The notes: a model not told the origin generated them from the sequence alone. A DNA stretch of 64,000 nt from Diphasiastrum complanatum (GCA_029204225.1 MU831956.1:30726-94725); one strand, 5' to 3'. Counted from the stretch's first letter, positions 21,018 to 31,539 are shown. A program made the numbers and translations.

Positions 21018-23265
21018 ATAAGACAGAATGCATAAGTACATGTCTCGTAGGATTACTGTCCATGTCGGACAACATAATAATAATAAAACGCTAGTCTAAA
21101 TGGAAAAGACAATATAGAACTCTCTCGAGCTAGGAAAAGACATAGCCAATATAGAATCATCAAATGCATAAAAGAGTAGATACACAAGAGCTTAACCTCC
21201 AGCTCTGAAGAGGGTACAAGTGCAAGAGCTTAACCGCCTGCTCTGCTGAGGAAATTAAAAGGATAAATATCAATCTCGAAAAAAGTGTCTGATACCCATA
21301 GCAGTTGTGGGCTGTAGTCGAGGAGCTCAGGTAGCTCTAGAGGCGCACGTAGATCTGGCAAGAGGTGGTGGCTGAGCACGCTGGGCCTTCGCCCTCACCG
21401 GTATGACTGCCTCATCATCTCATAGGTCATCGCGCTCTGAAGTAGAAGGTGCCGTGGAACTGAGTCAAAGGCCTTGCGGAAATCCACAAAGCAGTAGTAT
21501 ACTCTCTGTCTCGGATGTCCAGCCTCCTCTATGATGCAGCGTAGGACAAATGCATGATCAATAGTAGAGTATCTGGGTCTAAAGCCAGCCTGTCCAAGAG
21601 CAGATAACTCATTTGATTCCGCCTGAGATCCAACCATAGACTGTAGAACTGAGCCATAAAGCTTCACCATCGTGTGACTGATCATGAGAGTGTTATCCAC
21701 GTTCATTGGATCACCAGCCTTGAGAATGGGATGGAGAAGGTTCATGCACTAGTTGGTGGGGAAGCCCGAGGTAACAGCCAAGTTAAAAGTGTGGGCAATG
21801 TAAGGAGAGAGAAGCTGGGAGACAGGTTTGAGGAAGTCTGTGTTAAGAGAGTCGACGTCCTTCGCTTTATGGGATTGGGCTTTACAAATCGCGAATTCAA
21901 TTTGGTCAGAGGTAAAAAGAGAGAATGTAGCGGGTCGAGTGTTAGGGATAGGTGGAGCATTTGTAGTGTATAAGCAAGTAGCATACTCCACCCAAGAATC
22001 AATATCAACAGGTGAAAGTAAGGAAGATTTCTTAGAAAAGATTTTCCAGAAATGAGAGGAGGAAGAGAAAAGGGAGTCTATAAGTCTCTGACCATCTCTT
22101 GTTAGAGAGTCTCTTTTCTTTTTATTAACTACATGACGATATTGCTTTTGTACGTGCACTAAAAGATCAAGAGAGTGATGCATGGCGTATACCACCTACT
22201 TATGTAAGGCGTGGCAATCATGATCATACCATCAATTATAGGTCTTTCGATGAGTGGGATATGGCTTAGGGGGAAAGGCCTGGGTGGCGGCTTGTATAAG
22301 GGAGAGCGACAAGAAGCTGGCCTGTTGCTCAATAGGAGAGGAGAAGGGAAAATCTTGCAAAAGAGAGTCGAGCGCGACTATGTAGCTTGGCATGAGAGTC
22401 GAGCGGACTTGGGTCGAATGATTGGAAGGGGAGAGGTCTGGCCAACAGAGAGTAAGAGCAGTGAGTGATCAGCAAGGGTAGGAGAGACTATAGTAAAGCT
22501 GTGAATGAGAGGAATCAAGGCTGGTGAGCCAATGAAGTAATCCACCACACTATGTCCACCACTATGTGGATGACAAGTGAATGCTGCTGAATCTGGCCAC
22601 TGTGATAAACCGTTCAGAATGACCAAGGAATGTAAGTTGGAAATCCTGAATAGCTGCTCACAAAATGTAGTAGAAGGGGTAGCCTCATCATGAGATGTCC
22701 GCGCAAGACCTGTATCCAAAGCATGACGCTGGAGATAATCCGTCATCGCATGAAATTCCGTCTGTCTGGTGGCCGTGCGTGCGTTAAAGTCACCTGCCAA
22801 AAGTACATATCCCTGGGGAGAAAAGATAGAAATATCCTCTGACAAAACCTGAAAAGGGTCCCCAACATAGTTTGCAAATGTCGAACTCTAAGGAGCAATA
22901 TAACATACTGCCAGGAAGATATCTCTAGCCAAGCCTAGGCAATGCCCAACTAACTGTAACCACATAAAACGTGCATACGGATCTTTCTTAACCAGCCCTA
23001 AAGTATGACTATACTCGTCTCTGTATAAGCATGCCACCCCACTTGAGCCTCTGGAGGTCTTCCCTCGTAGGAATGGTCTAAAAACTGAGTGCCAAGAGAA
23101 ATCTGTCATGATGAGAAGACACCCTGACAGAGAAGACACCCTGAGTTGTCCCAGTGTGAATCTGAGGCAACGTGATAGTCCCGACTCCAAGTAACGTGGC
23201 ATGACCGGGGTCCCTGATGCATCCAGCTCCAAGAAGTGTGTCCTGTAAAAAGCTGCCTTAACCCC

Positions 23266-24372
23266 TAACTAGTTACGCGAAGATATGCACGAAGAGGAAC
23301 CGTCCGATATATTGATGGGTGCCTGAAGGAAGCTCTGTGATGGAAATACCAAACGACTCGCGAGGGAAGTGAAGCGGATGACGAGTGTGGCTGCATCTCT
23401 AGTGGTCCTCCATGTAGGCGACCCCACCTGAATCTCGGCCACTGGCACTGCATCTAGTCTCGCGTCGAAATACAGAATCCCATCTATGTCCAGGAAAGGA
23501 AGGAAGTCCTCGCTCCGAGCTCTCGTGTGTCTCCATAAAGAATAATATATCTCTGCCTGTGATAATATCAACAAGGTTCCCTGCCATGGACGATGAGTGT
23601 ATGCCAGCACAATTCCACATTCCAATGCGAATGGACGATGAGTGTATGCCAGCACAATTCCACATTCCAATCCGAAGATGGTGTGGATGGGGCCCCGGGG
23701 TGCTCCCAACCCCGGGCACCCCAAATCCCTAGCAGTGGGAGCTGCTAGGAGCACTATCAAGAAAACGCACTCGTCCATCTCGGTAAATGACTCGTCTGCC
23801 AGACTCACGGGCTGCCTGAAAGGCTTTACGCCTCTCCTCTACCTGGATATACGTGAGGTCATCATCCATGTATATAGTGGTACTAGCTTAGCCCTGCACC
23901 ACAAAGCATCTCGACGACTCTCTAGGGAAGTGAAGCGGATGATGAGTGTGGTTCCATCTCTAGTGGTCCTCCATGCGGTATCTAACCCAGCTGTCCTGTG
24001 CCCGAGAGTGGTGTCGAAAGCGTTTGGCTTCAGCCAAGGCATCCTGTGTATCTGAGATCCCGCGAACTCTAATGTTGTGAAACTTTTTGGTCTCGAGATT
24101 TCTCTTTCGAGATGGTGGCCGAGGAGATGGGAGCACTTGTTTTGATGCCTTTTTTCAGAACTGATGCCCAGGAAAGGGCCTCTTCTTGCTGCTTTTCAAT
24201 CTTTGTCTCTAGTTTCCGTATCATATTGGAGGTGGACGCCAAAGCCACAGCCTGCTGGGTCCCAATGGATTGTTCGAGTGATGCAACTTTGGACTGCAAC
24301 ATGTTCTTCTCGTGAATCAAGGACGTAACCGTTCCTTTCAACTGCGAGATTTCTTGATGCAAGAAAGAAAGC
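23266..24372 (-). mobile_element. Mosaic LINE (ORF1, endonuclease start, shuffled pieces)
   Basis: Minus strand: ORF1 with EISQLKGTVTSLIHEKNML, coiled coil and SRDQKVSQH, then an RRM part (WRTTRDGTTLIIRFTSL) and VIYRDGRVRFLDSAPSSS; ORF2 starts near 23719 with MPGVGSTPGPHPHHLRIGMW. In the endonuclease a 45-bp unit is duplicated in tandem. After METHESSERGLPSFPG and GRDSGGVAYM a copy of the ORF1 piece WRTTRDAATLVIRFTSL follows, then a piece of ORF2 C-terminus (FGISITELPSGTHQYIGRFL). The parts are in sense but out of order. Confidence 0.75.
23587..23676 (-). repeat. 45-bp tandem duplication in a LINE endonuclease
   Basis: Two adjacent copies with period 45 bp, each encoding RIGMWNCAGIHSSS. The length keeps the frame. 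The WN of the endonuclease start is therefore present twice. Confidence 0.85.
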
Positions 24373-24471
24373 TTTATGAATGTCTTTTCCATGCCAAAAG
24401 GCATGTAAGACCAAAAGGAGTACATGTCAAGTATGTGAAAACCATGGGGGCGTATATAAACGTCTCCAAGA

Positions 24472-24472
<1 letters not shown>
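24373..24472 (-). mobile_element. LINE 3' end fragment (about 100 bp) with hairpin
   Basis: Minus strand: CTTGGAGACGTTTATATACG, CATACTTGACATGTAC, hairpin ATGCCTTTTGGCAT (24391-24404), GACATTCATAAAGC and a short TTTC tail. It begins at the CT tail of the fragment to its right and its own tail is followed by ORF1 of the next LINE. Confidence 0.85.
24391..24404 (-). other. LINE 3' hairpin ATGCC-TTTT-GGCAT
   Basis: 5-bp stem, T4 loop, before GACATTCATAAAGC. Confidence 0.85.
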
Positions 24473-24528
<56 letters not shown>

Positions 24529-24545
24529 AGAAAGAAAGAAAGAAA
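24473..24545 (-). repeat. Graded LINE tail: TTTC, TTC, then CT
   Basis: In LINE sense three TTTC units are followed by two TTC units and then about 23 CT units. The unit shortens with distance from the LINE body. Confidence 0.9.
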
Positions 24546-24690
24546 ATATGTATTAATGTCTGTTAGGTGCCCAAAGGCACAAAAGCCAAAAAAATACATA
24601 ACTATGAGGAGCACTGTCCATGTCGGACAACATAAAAAATAAAACTAGCTAGTCTAAGCTAACCAAATGTATAAAACTCTCTATAGCTAG
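24546..24690 (-). mobile_element. LINE 3' end fragment beside a USP splice donor
   Basis: Minus strand: TTAGCTTAGACTAGCTAG, TTGTCCGACATGGACAGTGC, hairpin GTGCC-TTTG-GGCAC (24567-24580), GACATTAATACA and the graded tail. It lies in sense with USP, about 25 bp inside the intron, separated from the exon at 24714 only by a short CT tract (24687-24711). Confidence 0.85.
24567..24580 (-). other. LINE 3' hairpin GTGCC-TTTG-GGCAC
   Basis: 5-bp stem, before GACATTAATACA. First pair is G-C here and A-T in the other subfamily. Confidence 0.85.
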
Positions 24691-24711
24691 AGAGAGAGAG
24701 AGAGAGAGAGA
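24687..24711 (-). repeat. (CT)n tract at the USP donor
   Basis: About 12 CT units between the GT of the donor (exon end 24714) and the LINE fragment. It may be the original landing site of the LINE or part of an older tail. Confidence 0.85.
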
Positions 24712-24713
24712 AC

Positions 24714-24838
24714 CTGATTTATGTTTCCTGGATACGGCGAGAAACCAGTTTCATCATTTACGTCTCCGTTCTCATGGCCAGTAGCACGAAGGAGAGGATC
24801 AAGCTGATTATACTCAACATTGATTACGATTTGTGATC
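24714..24838 (-). CDS. USP: USP exon, [18 protein letters not shown] debris at its donor
   Basis: The exon encodes two bases plus 41 codons, with [14 protein letters not shown] and [11 protein letters not shown], both diagnostic for plant USP. The acceptor is TTTGACGCAG. The donor is CAG followed by GTTCTCTCTCTC: the intron's third base onward is already a CT microsatellite, and a LINE 3' end begins about 25 bp inside the intron. The donor keeps only the GT and lacks the usual purine-rich positions 3 to 5, so its strength is in question. The intron that follows is 17.4 kb. Confidence 0.95.
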
Positions 24839-25186
24839 CTGCGTCAAAGAGCAAGTACTTTCTTTGTAACTTCACAAAGACAAGCAATTGTGACATCAGA
24901 GTGTTCTATAGACTATGAGCAATTGAATATTGTTTCTTCATTACATAATAAAACAAAAACAAGCACCACTACGTACATTCACCCCCTATTTGCACTGAAG
25001 AATCAGCATATACATGAGAATGCACATATACAACAAATGTCCCATTGTATCTTGCAAAATAGTCACAAGCCAACCTCTATTATTGCCTGGGAGACCATTG
25101 CGACTTCATTTACTCCATCAATAAGGAGGCCTACAAACTTTTAGGATCGCATGGAAAGAAGATAATTGAAGTTAATAAAATGATAC

Positions 25187-25304
25187 CATCCGTATGTGTG
25201 AGCTTTGCTATACCACCAATTGGCTCTTTGGCTTTACGACGAACAGCCAAGGAATTGACATCCAAATTTTGTGTCGAACTTACTCCCAAACAGGCTGGTA
25301 TTGC
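25187..25304 (-). CDS. USP: USP exon, AIPACLGVSS...GGIAKLTHTD
   Basis: The exon encodes 39 codons plus one base, starting AIPACLGVSSTQNLDVNSLA and ending GGIAKLTHTD. It matches the USP segment AIPASLGVSA...GGISKLTHVDG. The acceptor is GCTAAAGTAG and the donor is GATG followed by GTATCATT. A 348-bp intron without inserts separates it from the next exon. Confidence 0.95.
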
Positions 25305-26169
25305 CTACTTTAGCAAATAAAGGTAGAAAATTGTTAACAATGCCTATGCATTTCTGCTTGATGAACCATATATTCCCTTTTATATCCTTTCAACAAGCAA
25401 AACCTAGAAATCAATATTGCCAGAGGAACGAAACATGAAATCAAGATGAAAGCAATAGAAAATCAAGTCATGAATCAAGGTTCAACTTGTCAAGTCTAAA
25501 CTTTCAAGTAGGGCATGCCAAGACAATATGAGTACGCACAAGACTTAAAAATATATCAAAATTTTGACAATAACCTATAGCAAATCACCACCAAAACTAG
25601 GCCATTCATAGATGCTAGTAGTACAAAACCAATTTCATGTGAAAGAATCTCATCCTAAAAATTTCAGAGAAATAGTTTACTTATCATTTACAAAGCATTC
25701 ATCCACAAATAAAGTGCTTAAGAGAGTCAAAAAACAATGATAGCTTCACAATTTGTAACTCATATAGCTCTTGGTCCATGCCCACTCAAAGTTTAGTCAT
25801 CTTTCATCTCCATTCACTTTGCATTGTACATGAAAGCACAAACATACAAAAAATGCAAAACACATGCACTGCACAATTTCATTATCAACCCACCACTATA
25901 CCATGGTAGCTAGCCTCTTCATATGAAACCCAATATTGCTACAAAGAAAAACCTTGAAAAATATAGCAATATATTAAACAATTGATAAGCTAAGCCAATA
26001 TAAATGGTTATGAAGGTGCTTTTTGCATGAAGAATGAATGTGTAACGAGTTTATTGCAAATCTCCAATTCACCTTCACGTATTCTTTGAGAATTGAATCC
26101 CCTTAATAAATGTATAAAACTTGGATCCAATCATCTATAGATCTGGTATTCAAATGACTTGATACCCTC
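25305..26169. other. USP intron sequence, nothing recognised
   Basis: AT-rich intron text of about 860 bp between the USP exon at 25304 and a copia LTR. Neither strand shows an exon or a transposon domain. Confidence 0.5.
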
Positions 26170-26316
26170 TGTTAGTAGCAATGCACTTTATAAGGGATAT
26201 GCACCAAGTCAAGATGGTAAGAAGTAGCCAGGCGAGATTATGATTTGTCTTAGGTTTGGAGGTAGTGCGGGCTGTACAAACGAAGACAAAAAAGAAACAG
26301 TCTCGCTTCCGCGACA
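26170..26316 (+). repeat. Possible 5' LTR of the copia element (147 bp)
   Basis: TGTTAGTAGC at the left and GCGACA at the right, followed directly by the primer-binding site. CTTTATAAGG inside could be a TATA box. No second copy exists, so the left border is a guess. Confidence 0.4.
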
Positions 26317-26328
26317 TGGTATCAGAGC
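26317..26328 (+). promoter_or_regulatory. Primer-binding site of the copia element
   Basis: TGGTATCAGAGC, perfect complement of plant initiator tRNA-Met 3' end. Confidence 0.9.
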
Positions 26329-26381
26329 ACACAGGTTGTCACTACTGATATCCCAACAGTGATTCTTCCAGACAACACAAT

Positions 26382-27110
26382 ATGGCTACAACAATCTAGA
26401 CAAGAGTAGCAATCAGTCTCGATGGCGCAAATTACAGAATCTGGAAATTCAAAACCAAAACGCTTCTGAGGGGCGAAGGCATCTGGTTGGTGACCGAGCT
26501 CTCAGAGGTGCAGCCTCCAGAGGGAGACCCGAGGAGAGCTAAATGGATCAGAAAAGATGAGCGTGCAATGGCGATCATCGCTTCATCCATAAATGAAGAT
26601 CGACTCATGCAAATTGAAGACTGCGAAAGCAGCCATGCAGCGTGGGAAAGATTGAAGCAGAAGTATGAAGTGAGGACTGCAGCTTCAGTCGTGCACCTTC
26701 ACAATCAGCTGCAATCCATACGATGGGATGGCAACCAGTTGCATCAGCACGTTGAGAAGATCAGAACGATCTTCTCTCAACTCAGGACAGGAGCACCAGG
26801 TCCCAGCACCGCAGCAGCTGATGTACTTCATGAAATCTCTACCTACGTCCTATCAGCCGCTGAGAATGCTCATACTGAGTCTACCAGATATGACATTCGA
26901 CAAAGCAGTCAGTCTTGTTGTTGATGAGAGACTGATAAAAGACGAAGGAGAGGGAAGCAGTGATCAAGAGAAAGCTCTCTTCACAAAGGGGAAGAAGAAA
27001 AACAAAAGCAAGCCAAGATTCGAGAAGACGAAGTCCTCGAATCAACAATCTTCTTCCTGCGATCACTGCCACAAACTAGGCCATACGGCCAACAAATGCT
27101 GTTTAATCCA
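26382..27110 (+). pseudogene. copia gag
   Basis: The start MATTI is followed by a stop at codon 6, after which the frame continues with LDGANYRIWKFKTKTLL, the copia gag signature, then DERAMAIIASSINEDRLMQI and WERLKQKYEVR. A frameshift near 26850 leads to TSYQPLRMLILSLPDMTFDK, a lysine-rich stretch and the zinc knuckle CDHCHKLGHTANKC (CX2CX4HX4C). A second frameshift follows the knuckle. Confidence 0.85.
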
Positions 27111-28578
27111 GCAATACCTTGCATGCACTACAAGAAGAAAGGGCATTTTGCATACGATTGCAGATTCAACCCAAAAAGAAAGAACAAAGCTGAAAAGGCA
27201 AACGTTGCAGAGTCATCAAAGGATGCTGAAAGAGGTGACGAAGCTTTCACGATACTCGATGAAGCTTCAACAAGCTACTCTGAACACGACTACGATGTAG
27301 TCATTGATTCAGGAGCAACATCACACATAACCTGCAACAAGAAGGTCTTGATCGACTTTCGCGAACTCAAAAACAACAGAGCAGTGATTCTAGGTAATGG
27401 GAGCAGACACGATGTCAAAGGCATCGGCACTCTACAGCTGCGAACATTGTCAGGCCAAGCGGAGCTACCAGGAGCACTTTATGTGCCCTCACTCAGAAAA
27501 GATCTGCTATCTGTCTCCAAGATGGCAGATCTAGGCATTCGAGTTTTGTTCGACGGCAACACTTGCCGTATGATCGAGAAGACGACAAACAAGTTGCTGA
27601 CGGTCGGATGCAGAGAAGGAAACCTCTACCAGGCGAAAATAGTCAACAACTCTGATAGCATATTGAATGCATCAGAAAATGAAGATCAGCTCTGGCATAG
27701 GAGAATGTATTATCTGAACATGCGGAGCCTGTACGACATGAGCAGAAAAGACATTGTCACAGGTCTCAAGATTTCAAAGCTCGAAACTGAGTTCTGCGAA
27801 GCTTGTCAGAAAGGCAAGCAACATCGAGCCAAGGAAGTTCTTGAGCTCGTCCACTCTGATGTCTGTGGACCGATGAAGATGGATTTGCTCTTAGGTTCGA
27901 GATACTTTCTGACGTTCATAGATGATTACAGCCGGATGACCACGATCTACTACTTGAAGAAGAAATCCGAAGTGTTTGATTCCTTCCAGAAGTTTGTGGC
28001 ATTTGCAGAGCGACACACCTCGAAAAAGATACAGATCCTTAGATCTGACAACGGAGGTGAATACAAAAGCACAGAATTCTCAAGATTCTACGAAGAACAG
28101 GGGATAGAACACCAGTTCACTCCTGCATACACACCAGAATACAACGGTGTGGCAGAAAGAAGAAACTAAACGCTAGTCGAAGGAGCCAGATGCATGATGG
28201 CACAGGCTCAAAATAGCTGCAGCTGCACACCTGCAGAACAGATCTACAACGACAGCGCTGGAAAACAAAACACCATACGAAATGTGGACAGGCAGAAAGC
28301 CTGATCTGTCATACGTACGTGTGTTTGGATGTGCAGCATACAAGCACATTCCCAAAGAAAAAAGAAGCAAGCTCAATGACAAATCTGAGCAAACAATCAT
28401 GGTCGGCTACTCGAACGGAACACATGTGTACAAGCTCTACAACCCAACCACAAAGAAGGTTGTTTCGAGCAGAGATGTGAAGTTCGATGAGTCCATATTC
28501 CTTGCACTGAAAGACGAAAGAGGCCATGAGATCTCTGCTACCTATTCAAGAGGGAGATCGAGGACAGACATCAAATGA
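27111..28578 (+). pseudogene. copia protease and integrase
   Basis: A long open frame of over 340 codons. It has VVIDSGATSHITCNKKVL (protease, DSGA), LWHRRMYYLNMRSLYDM (pre-integrase), FCEACQKGKQHR (zinc finger), LVHSDVCGPMK, FIDDYSRMT, LRSDNGGEYKSTEF and PEYNGVAERRN, so the integrase triad D, D, E is complete. A stop at 28167 comes right after AERRN. The C-terminal part goes on from about 28282 with YVRVFGCAAYKHIP and VVSSRDVKFDES. Confidence 0.88.
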
Positions 28579-28620
28579 AAGCAATGCAGATTAATTTGAA
28601 GATACTGGAAAATCCCAAGC

Positions 28621-29284
28621 CTTAAGCATAGGAATAAACTCCCAATCAAGTAGTATTACTACAAAGAAATATAAGTGATTATCAACCATTTGAAATACCA
28701 TCACCAATTCTTAAGTTAGTAAAATGAATTTGAAATTTGGCTGAGTCATCGTGATTTGAAGGTTGACATTTTATTGCAAAGTCATAGCATCATAAACTAG
28801 CTCAATCAAATAAGGTATTAGCAAGGAACTACAAATAGTTTGATACCTGGTTGTCTTCGAGTTTTGAGTGTTTTTCATTTGACAATCATGAGAAAATTTT
28901 GTGTATACATTAACAAACAAACTCAGAACTCAATCTATACTTATAGATATCAACTTTTTCTATGAAAGATGAGCCATGCAACATGGTAGAGTTTGCAATC
29001 CGTACATTGCTATTAAAGTCGAAAAATTTCAACAAATACTTGTTGTTTTGGGAGTAGTGGAACTATCAAGTGCATCTTAAAGTTGAGAACAAGCTGAAGT
29101 CAACGGACTTTGTATGAGTTCAAACTTACAATGTGTAAACTAATGGTCCAAATCTTTATGTCTATGCTTTCATGGTAATACTTAACAATTTTAGCAAGTT
29201 GGCAATCAAGAGTTTTCTAGAACCCTAGTATTATCCTTTTCTATCATTAACAGGACTCTTTCAGTTGTAGACCCAATAAGATTC
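28621..29284. other. USP intron sequence, nothing recognised
   Basis: About 660 bp without a supportable frame or repeat, between the broken copia end and a copia fragment in opposite orientation. Confidence 0.45.
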
Positions 29285-29780
29285 AACGCCATCTATGAGA
29301 ATAATTGGTTAATGAAAGACACTGTGATTTTCAAGGTGAATTCAGAATGACTAACTGGTTTTCTGCCCTTGTAGCTGCTCCATGTAAACCTCTTCCTTAA
29401 ATTCTCTGTTGAGGAAGCCATTTGTTGAATGTCCCAATGAAAACAGGCTGCCACTGCCAACACGGTTCTTATTGATGTCATCTTAGCAACATGAGCAAAT
29501 GTCTCATCATAGTCGAGCCCGTCCTTTTGAGGAAAACTTTTTTCAACAAGTCTTGCTTGATACTTCTCTATCTTGCCACATGCCTGATACTCGGTCTTGC
29601 AAACCCATTTGCAACCTATTGGTGCTTTCCATTAGGTAAGTCCATAAGCTCCCATGTGTCATTCTGCATAATGGAGTCATACTCCTCTTACGTGGCAATT
29701 TGCCATACATTTACCTTCCTGGCTTTCAAAGAACGATTGTGGCTCATGTGACTATTTGCCATTGTCTCATGCTCCTCTTG
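29285..29780 (-). pseudogene. copia reverse-transcriptase fragment
   Basis: On the minus strand the frame reads APIGCKWVCKTEYQACGKIE, YQARLVEKSFPQKDGLDYDE, TFAHVAKMTSIRTVLAVAA and WDIQQM. This is the N-terminal reverse-transcriptase block of Ty1/copia (GCKWVYKTK...YKARLVAKGF...YDETFAPVAK). The catalytic YVDD part is missing. It is opposite in strand to the element at 26170, so it does not complete it. Confidence 0.8.
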
Positions 29781-29893
29781 AGGTGCATGGTCTTCATTAA
29801 AGGCACCATCTCTACTCAGAATCTTCTTTCTGGTCTCAAGATTGTGCAATATCTATTTTTTGCTTCCTCACTATATCCCAAGAATATACACGG

Positions 29894-29962
29894 GAGGGCA
29901 CGGACAGTAGGGTGATGGGCATACAACAGAGAGGGCACGGACAGTAGGGCGACGGGCAAGGA
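29894..29962. repeat. 37-bp imperfect tandem repeat
   Basis: Two copies of GAGGGCACGGACAGTAGGG followed by a similar spacer, period 37 bp. Confidence 0.75.
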
Positions 29963-30058
29963 GAGAGATGAAGTGAGGGGGGGGATTAGGTTAAAAAAAT
30001 ATATAATAATATATTAAATATTAAAAAATATTATATAATAAAAAATAATATATATTGT

Positions 30059-30090
30059 GGTACCGCGGATCAATATGGATCCGCGGTACC
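30059..30090. repeat. Perfect 13-bp inverted repeat with 6-bp spacer
   Basis: GGTACCGCGGATC, AATATG, GATCCGCGGTACC. Further partial copies (GATCCGCGGATCC, GGTACCGCTGGATC) follow to 30121, then an AT microsatellite at about 30122-30150. The style recalls the subterminal repeats of the two hAT-type MITEs, but no ends or duplication could be set. Confidence 0.8.
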
Positions 30091-30213
30091 GAGATCCGCG
30101 GATCCTGGTACCGCTGGATCTATGATATATATATATATATATATATATTTGGCTGCCAAGTTCAGCAAAAATTCTTCCGCTAAAGATTTGCCAAGGAAAG
30201 TTCTCTGATACCA

Positions 30214-30640
30214 AGTTCCAAACAAATTTACAATAGATCAATATCTAGGCTAAGAAAGCAACACATAAGTAGGAACTAACCCTACAAAAGCAGCAAGGAG
30301 AATGCTTAAGGAGACTAAAGAGAGATTAATATCATCAGCTATGAAATGAATGACAATATCTCCTACTTATACCCACAAGGAGGCCCTGAAATGGAACCTT
30401 CATGCAGCCTTCCAAAGGATAAGATAATGTTACTGAACCTAATCAAAATGGATGAGGCATAAGTGCACCATCCTACAAGAGGGCCCCCACTCCAAAATAT
30501 CCTATGGCCAAGTACCTAATAAATGAATAAATGGGGCCAAAGGCCAATACATGAATCAAAAGGGCCTAGGGGCCTGCTTATGCATAATAGTGAAGTAATA
30601 AAGAAGGATGCAGCGAATGGAATGATTCGAGTCCATAACT
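30214..30640 (-). repeat. M-family LTR with primer-binding site (427 bp)
   Basis: Minus strand: from AGTTATGGACTCG to the primer-binding site CTTGGTATCAGAGA at 30202-30214. It shares the layout and many blocks (TCATCAGCT, CTACTTATA, AAGGCC, GCCTGCTTATGCATAA) with the LTR at 9666-10108. Only about 60 bp of leader remain on the left. Confidence 0.7.
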
Positions 30641-31539
30641 AGAAACAACAAGAATATATGTCAGTATATGTCATAATAGCATCTGTGAAGAAGTAGCAAT
30701 AGGATGACCACATGTGCCTAAAATATTGGCAAGCAAAATGAGGTGAAAAAGTAATGAAATACCTCTCCAAAATATGCACTACAATTGGTGGAATGTTGCC
30801 CAAATCTTGCTATTAAAATCGGCAAGGAAAAAGTGATGAAACAGGTTGCAATATGTCCACCAACAGTGGCACTAGGTAGTAATAAAGAATGTCCATGAAT
30901 CAACAAAATATCAATGAAGAAAGTTAACATTTCAGCCGAGTCCTTTGTTACCATCTCGACCGACGGGCACATACAAAAAAAAAAAAAATTCAAAAAACCT
31001 CCAACTAGTAATAAAGGTTGTCTAATATTGTACTAGAGATCAGCAAAGTTATGAATGAGAAGATAACCACAAAAGCCTTCTTCAAACAGGGTGGGTGCCA
31101 ATTGCCAAGAAGTGTTGAAAAATTGCAAGTGCCAAAAAAGGCAGCGACTAGCACAAAACCCTCAAATTGAAACAAAATGCCAAATGAATGACCACAAGTA
31201 GTGAGCTTATAGTGATGAGACAAAACAAGTAGGTGCCAACCATTGACCAAGATGGCCACCAAATAGCCAAGATCGCCTCCAATTAAGTAGGTGCCACCAA
31301 AGATAGGGCAAGAAGGGATACATGCCAACCTCCTCTGAGAGAAATGACAATGGATCTTTTCTATTACAAGTTATGAACACAGTCACAAGTTTTTATATCA
31401 ATGAAGCATAAAAGACCATAAATGACAATCAAATAGCAATTTCCCACAAAGAATAGCCAATGACATCACACATTATTAATGACTAATTCCTACAAGCAAT
31501 AGCAATGAGGTGTAGCATGAGCTAAAGCAATACCAATAT
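30641..31539. other. USP intron sequence, nothing firm
   Basis: About 900 bp with repeated phrases such as AGTAGGTGCCA but no domain. The open frames are low-content and not supported. Confidence 0.4.

Larger units (their letters stand above)
20961..23265 (-). mobile_element. LINE with internal deletion and complete 3' end
   Basis: Minus strand: endonuclease part with GVACLYRDEYSHTLG, LLAGDFNARTATRQ, GHSVVDYFIGSP and LADHSLLLL, then the reverse-transcriptase start with LGQAGFRPRYSTIDH and FVDFRKAFDSVPRH. At about 21415 the text jumps to GRRPSVLSHHLLPDL from the ORF2 C-terminus, so the catalytic YADD part is gone. The 3' end has hairpin GTGCCC-TT-GGGCAC (21004-21017), GACATTAATA and a TTTC tail (20961-20985). 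Confidence 0.85.
26170..28620 (+). mobile_element. Ty1/copia element, 5' part to integrase
   Basis: Plus strand: a possible short LTR (26170-26316, TG...CA), primer-binding site at 26317, gag from ATG at 26382, zinc knuckle, protease, integrase. It ends at about 28600 after the integrase C-terminus. Reverse transcriptase, RNase H and the 3' LTR are absent. It is antisense to USP and sits in the 8.3-kb intron. Confidence 0.85.

Noticed and set aside
29491-29751. Plus-strand frame of 86 codons
   Set aside because: It is the antisense shadow of the copia reverse-transcriptase fragment on the minus strand.
31005-31328. 107-codon minus-strand frame in a USP intron
   Set aside because: No family features, biased composition, stop-poor by chance.
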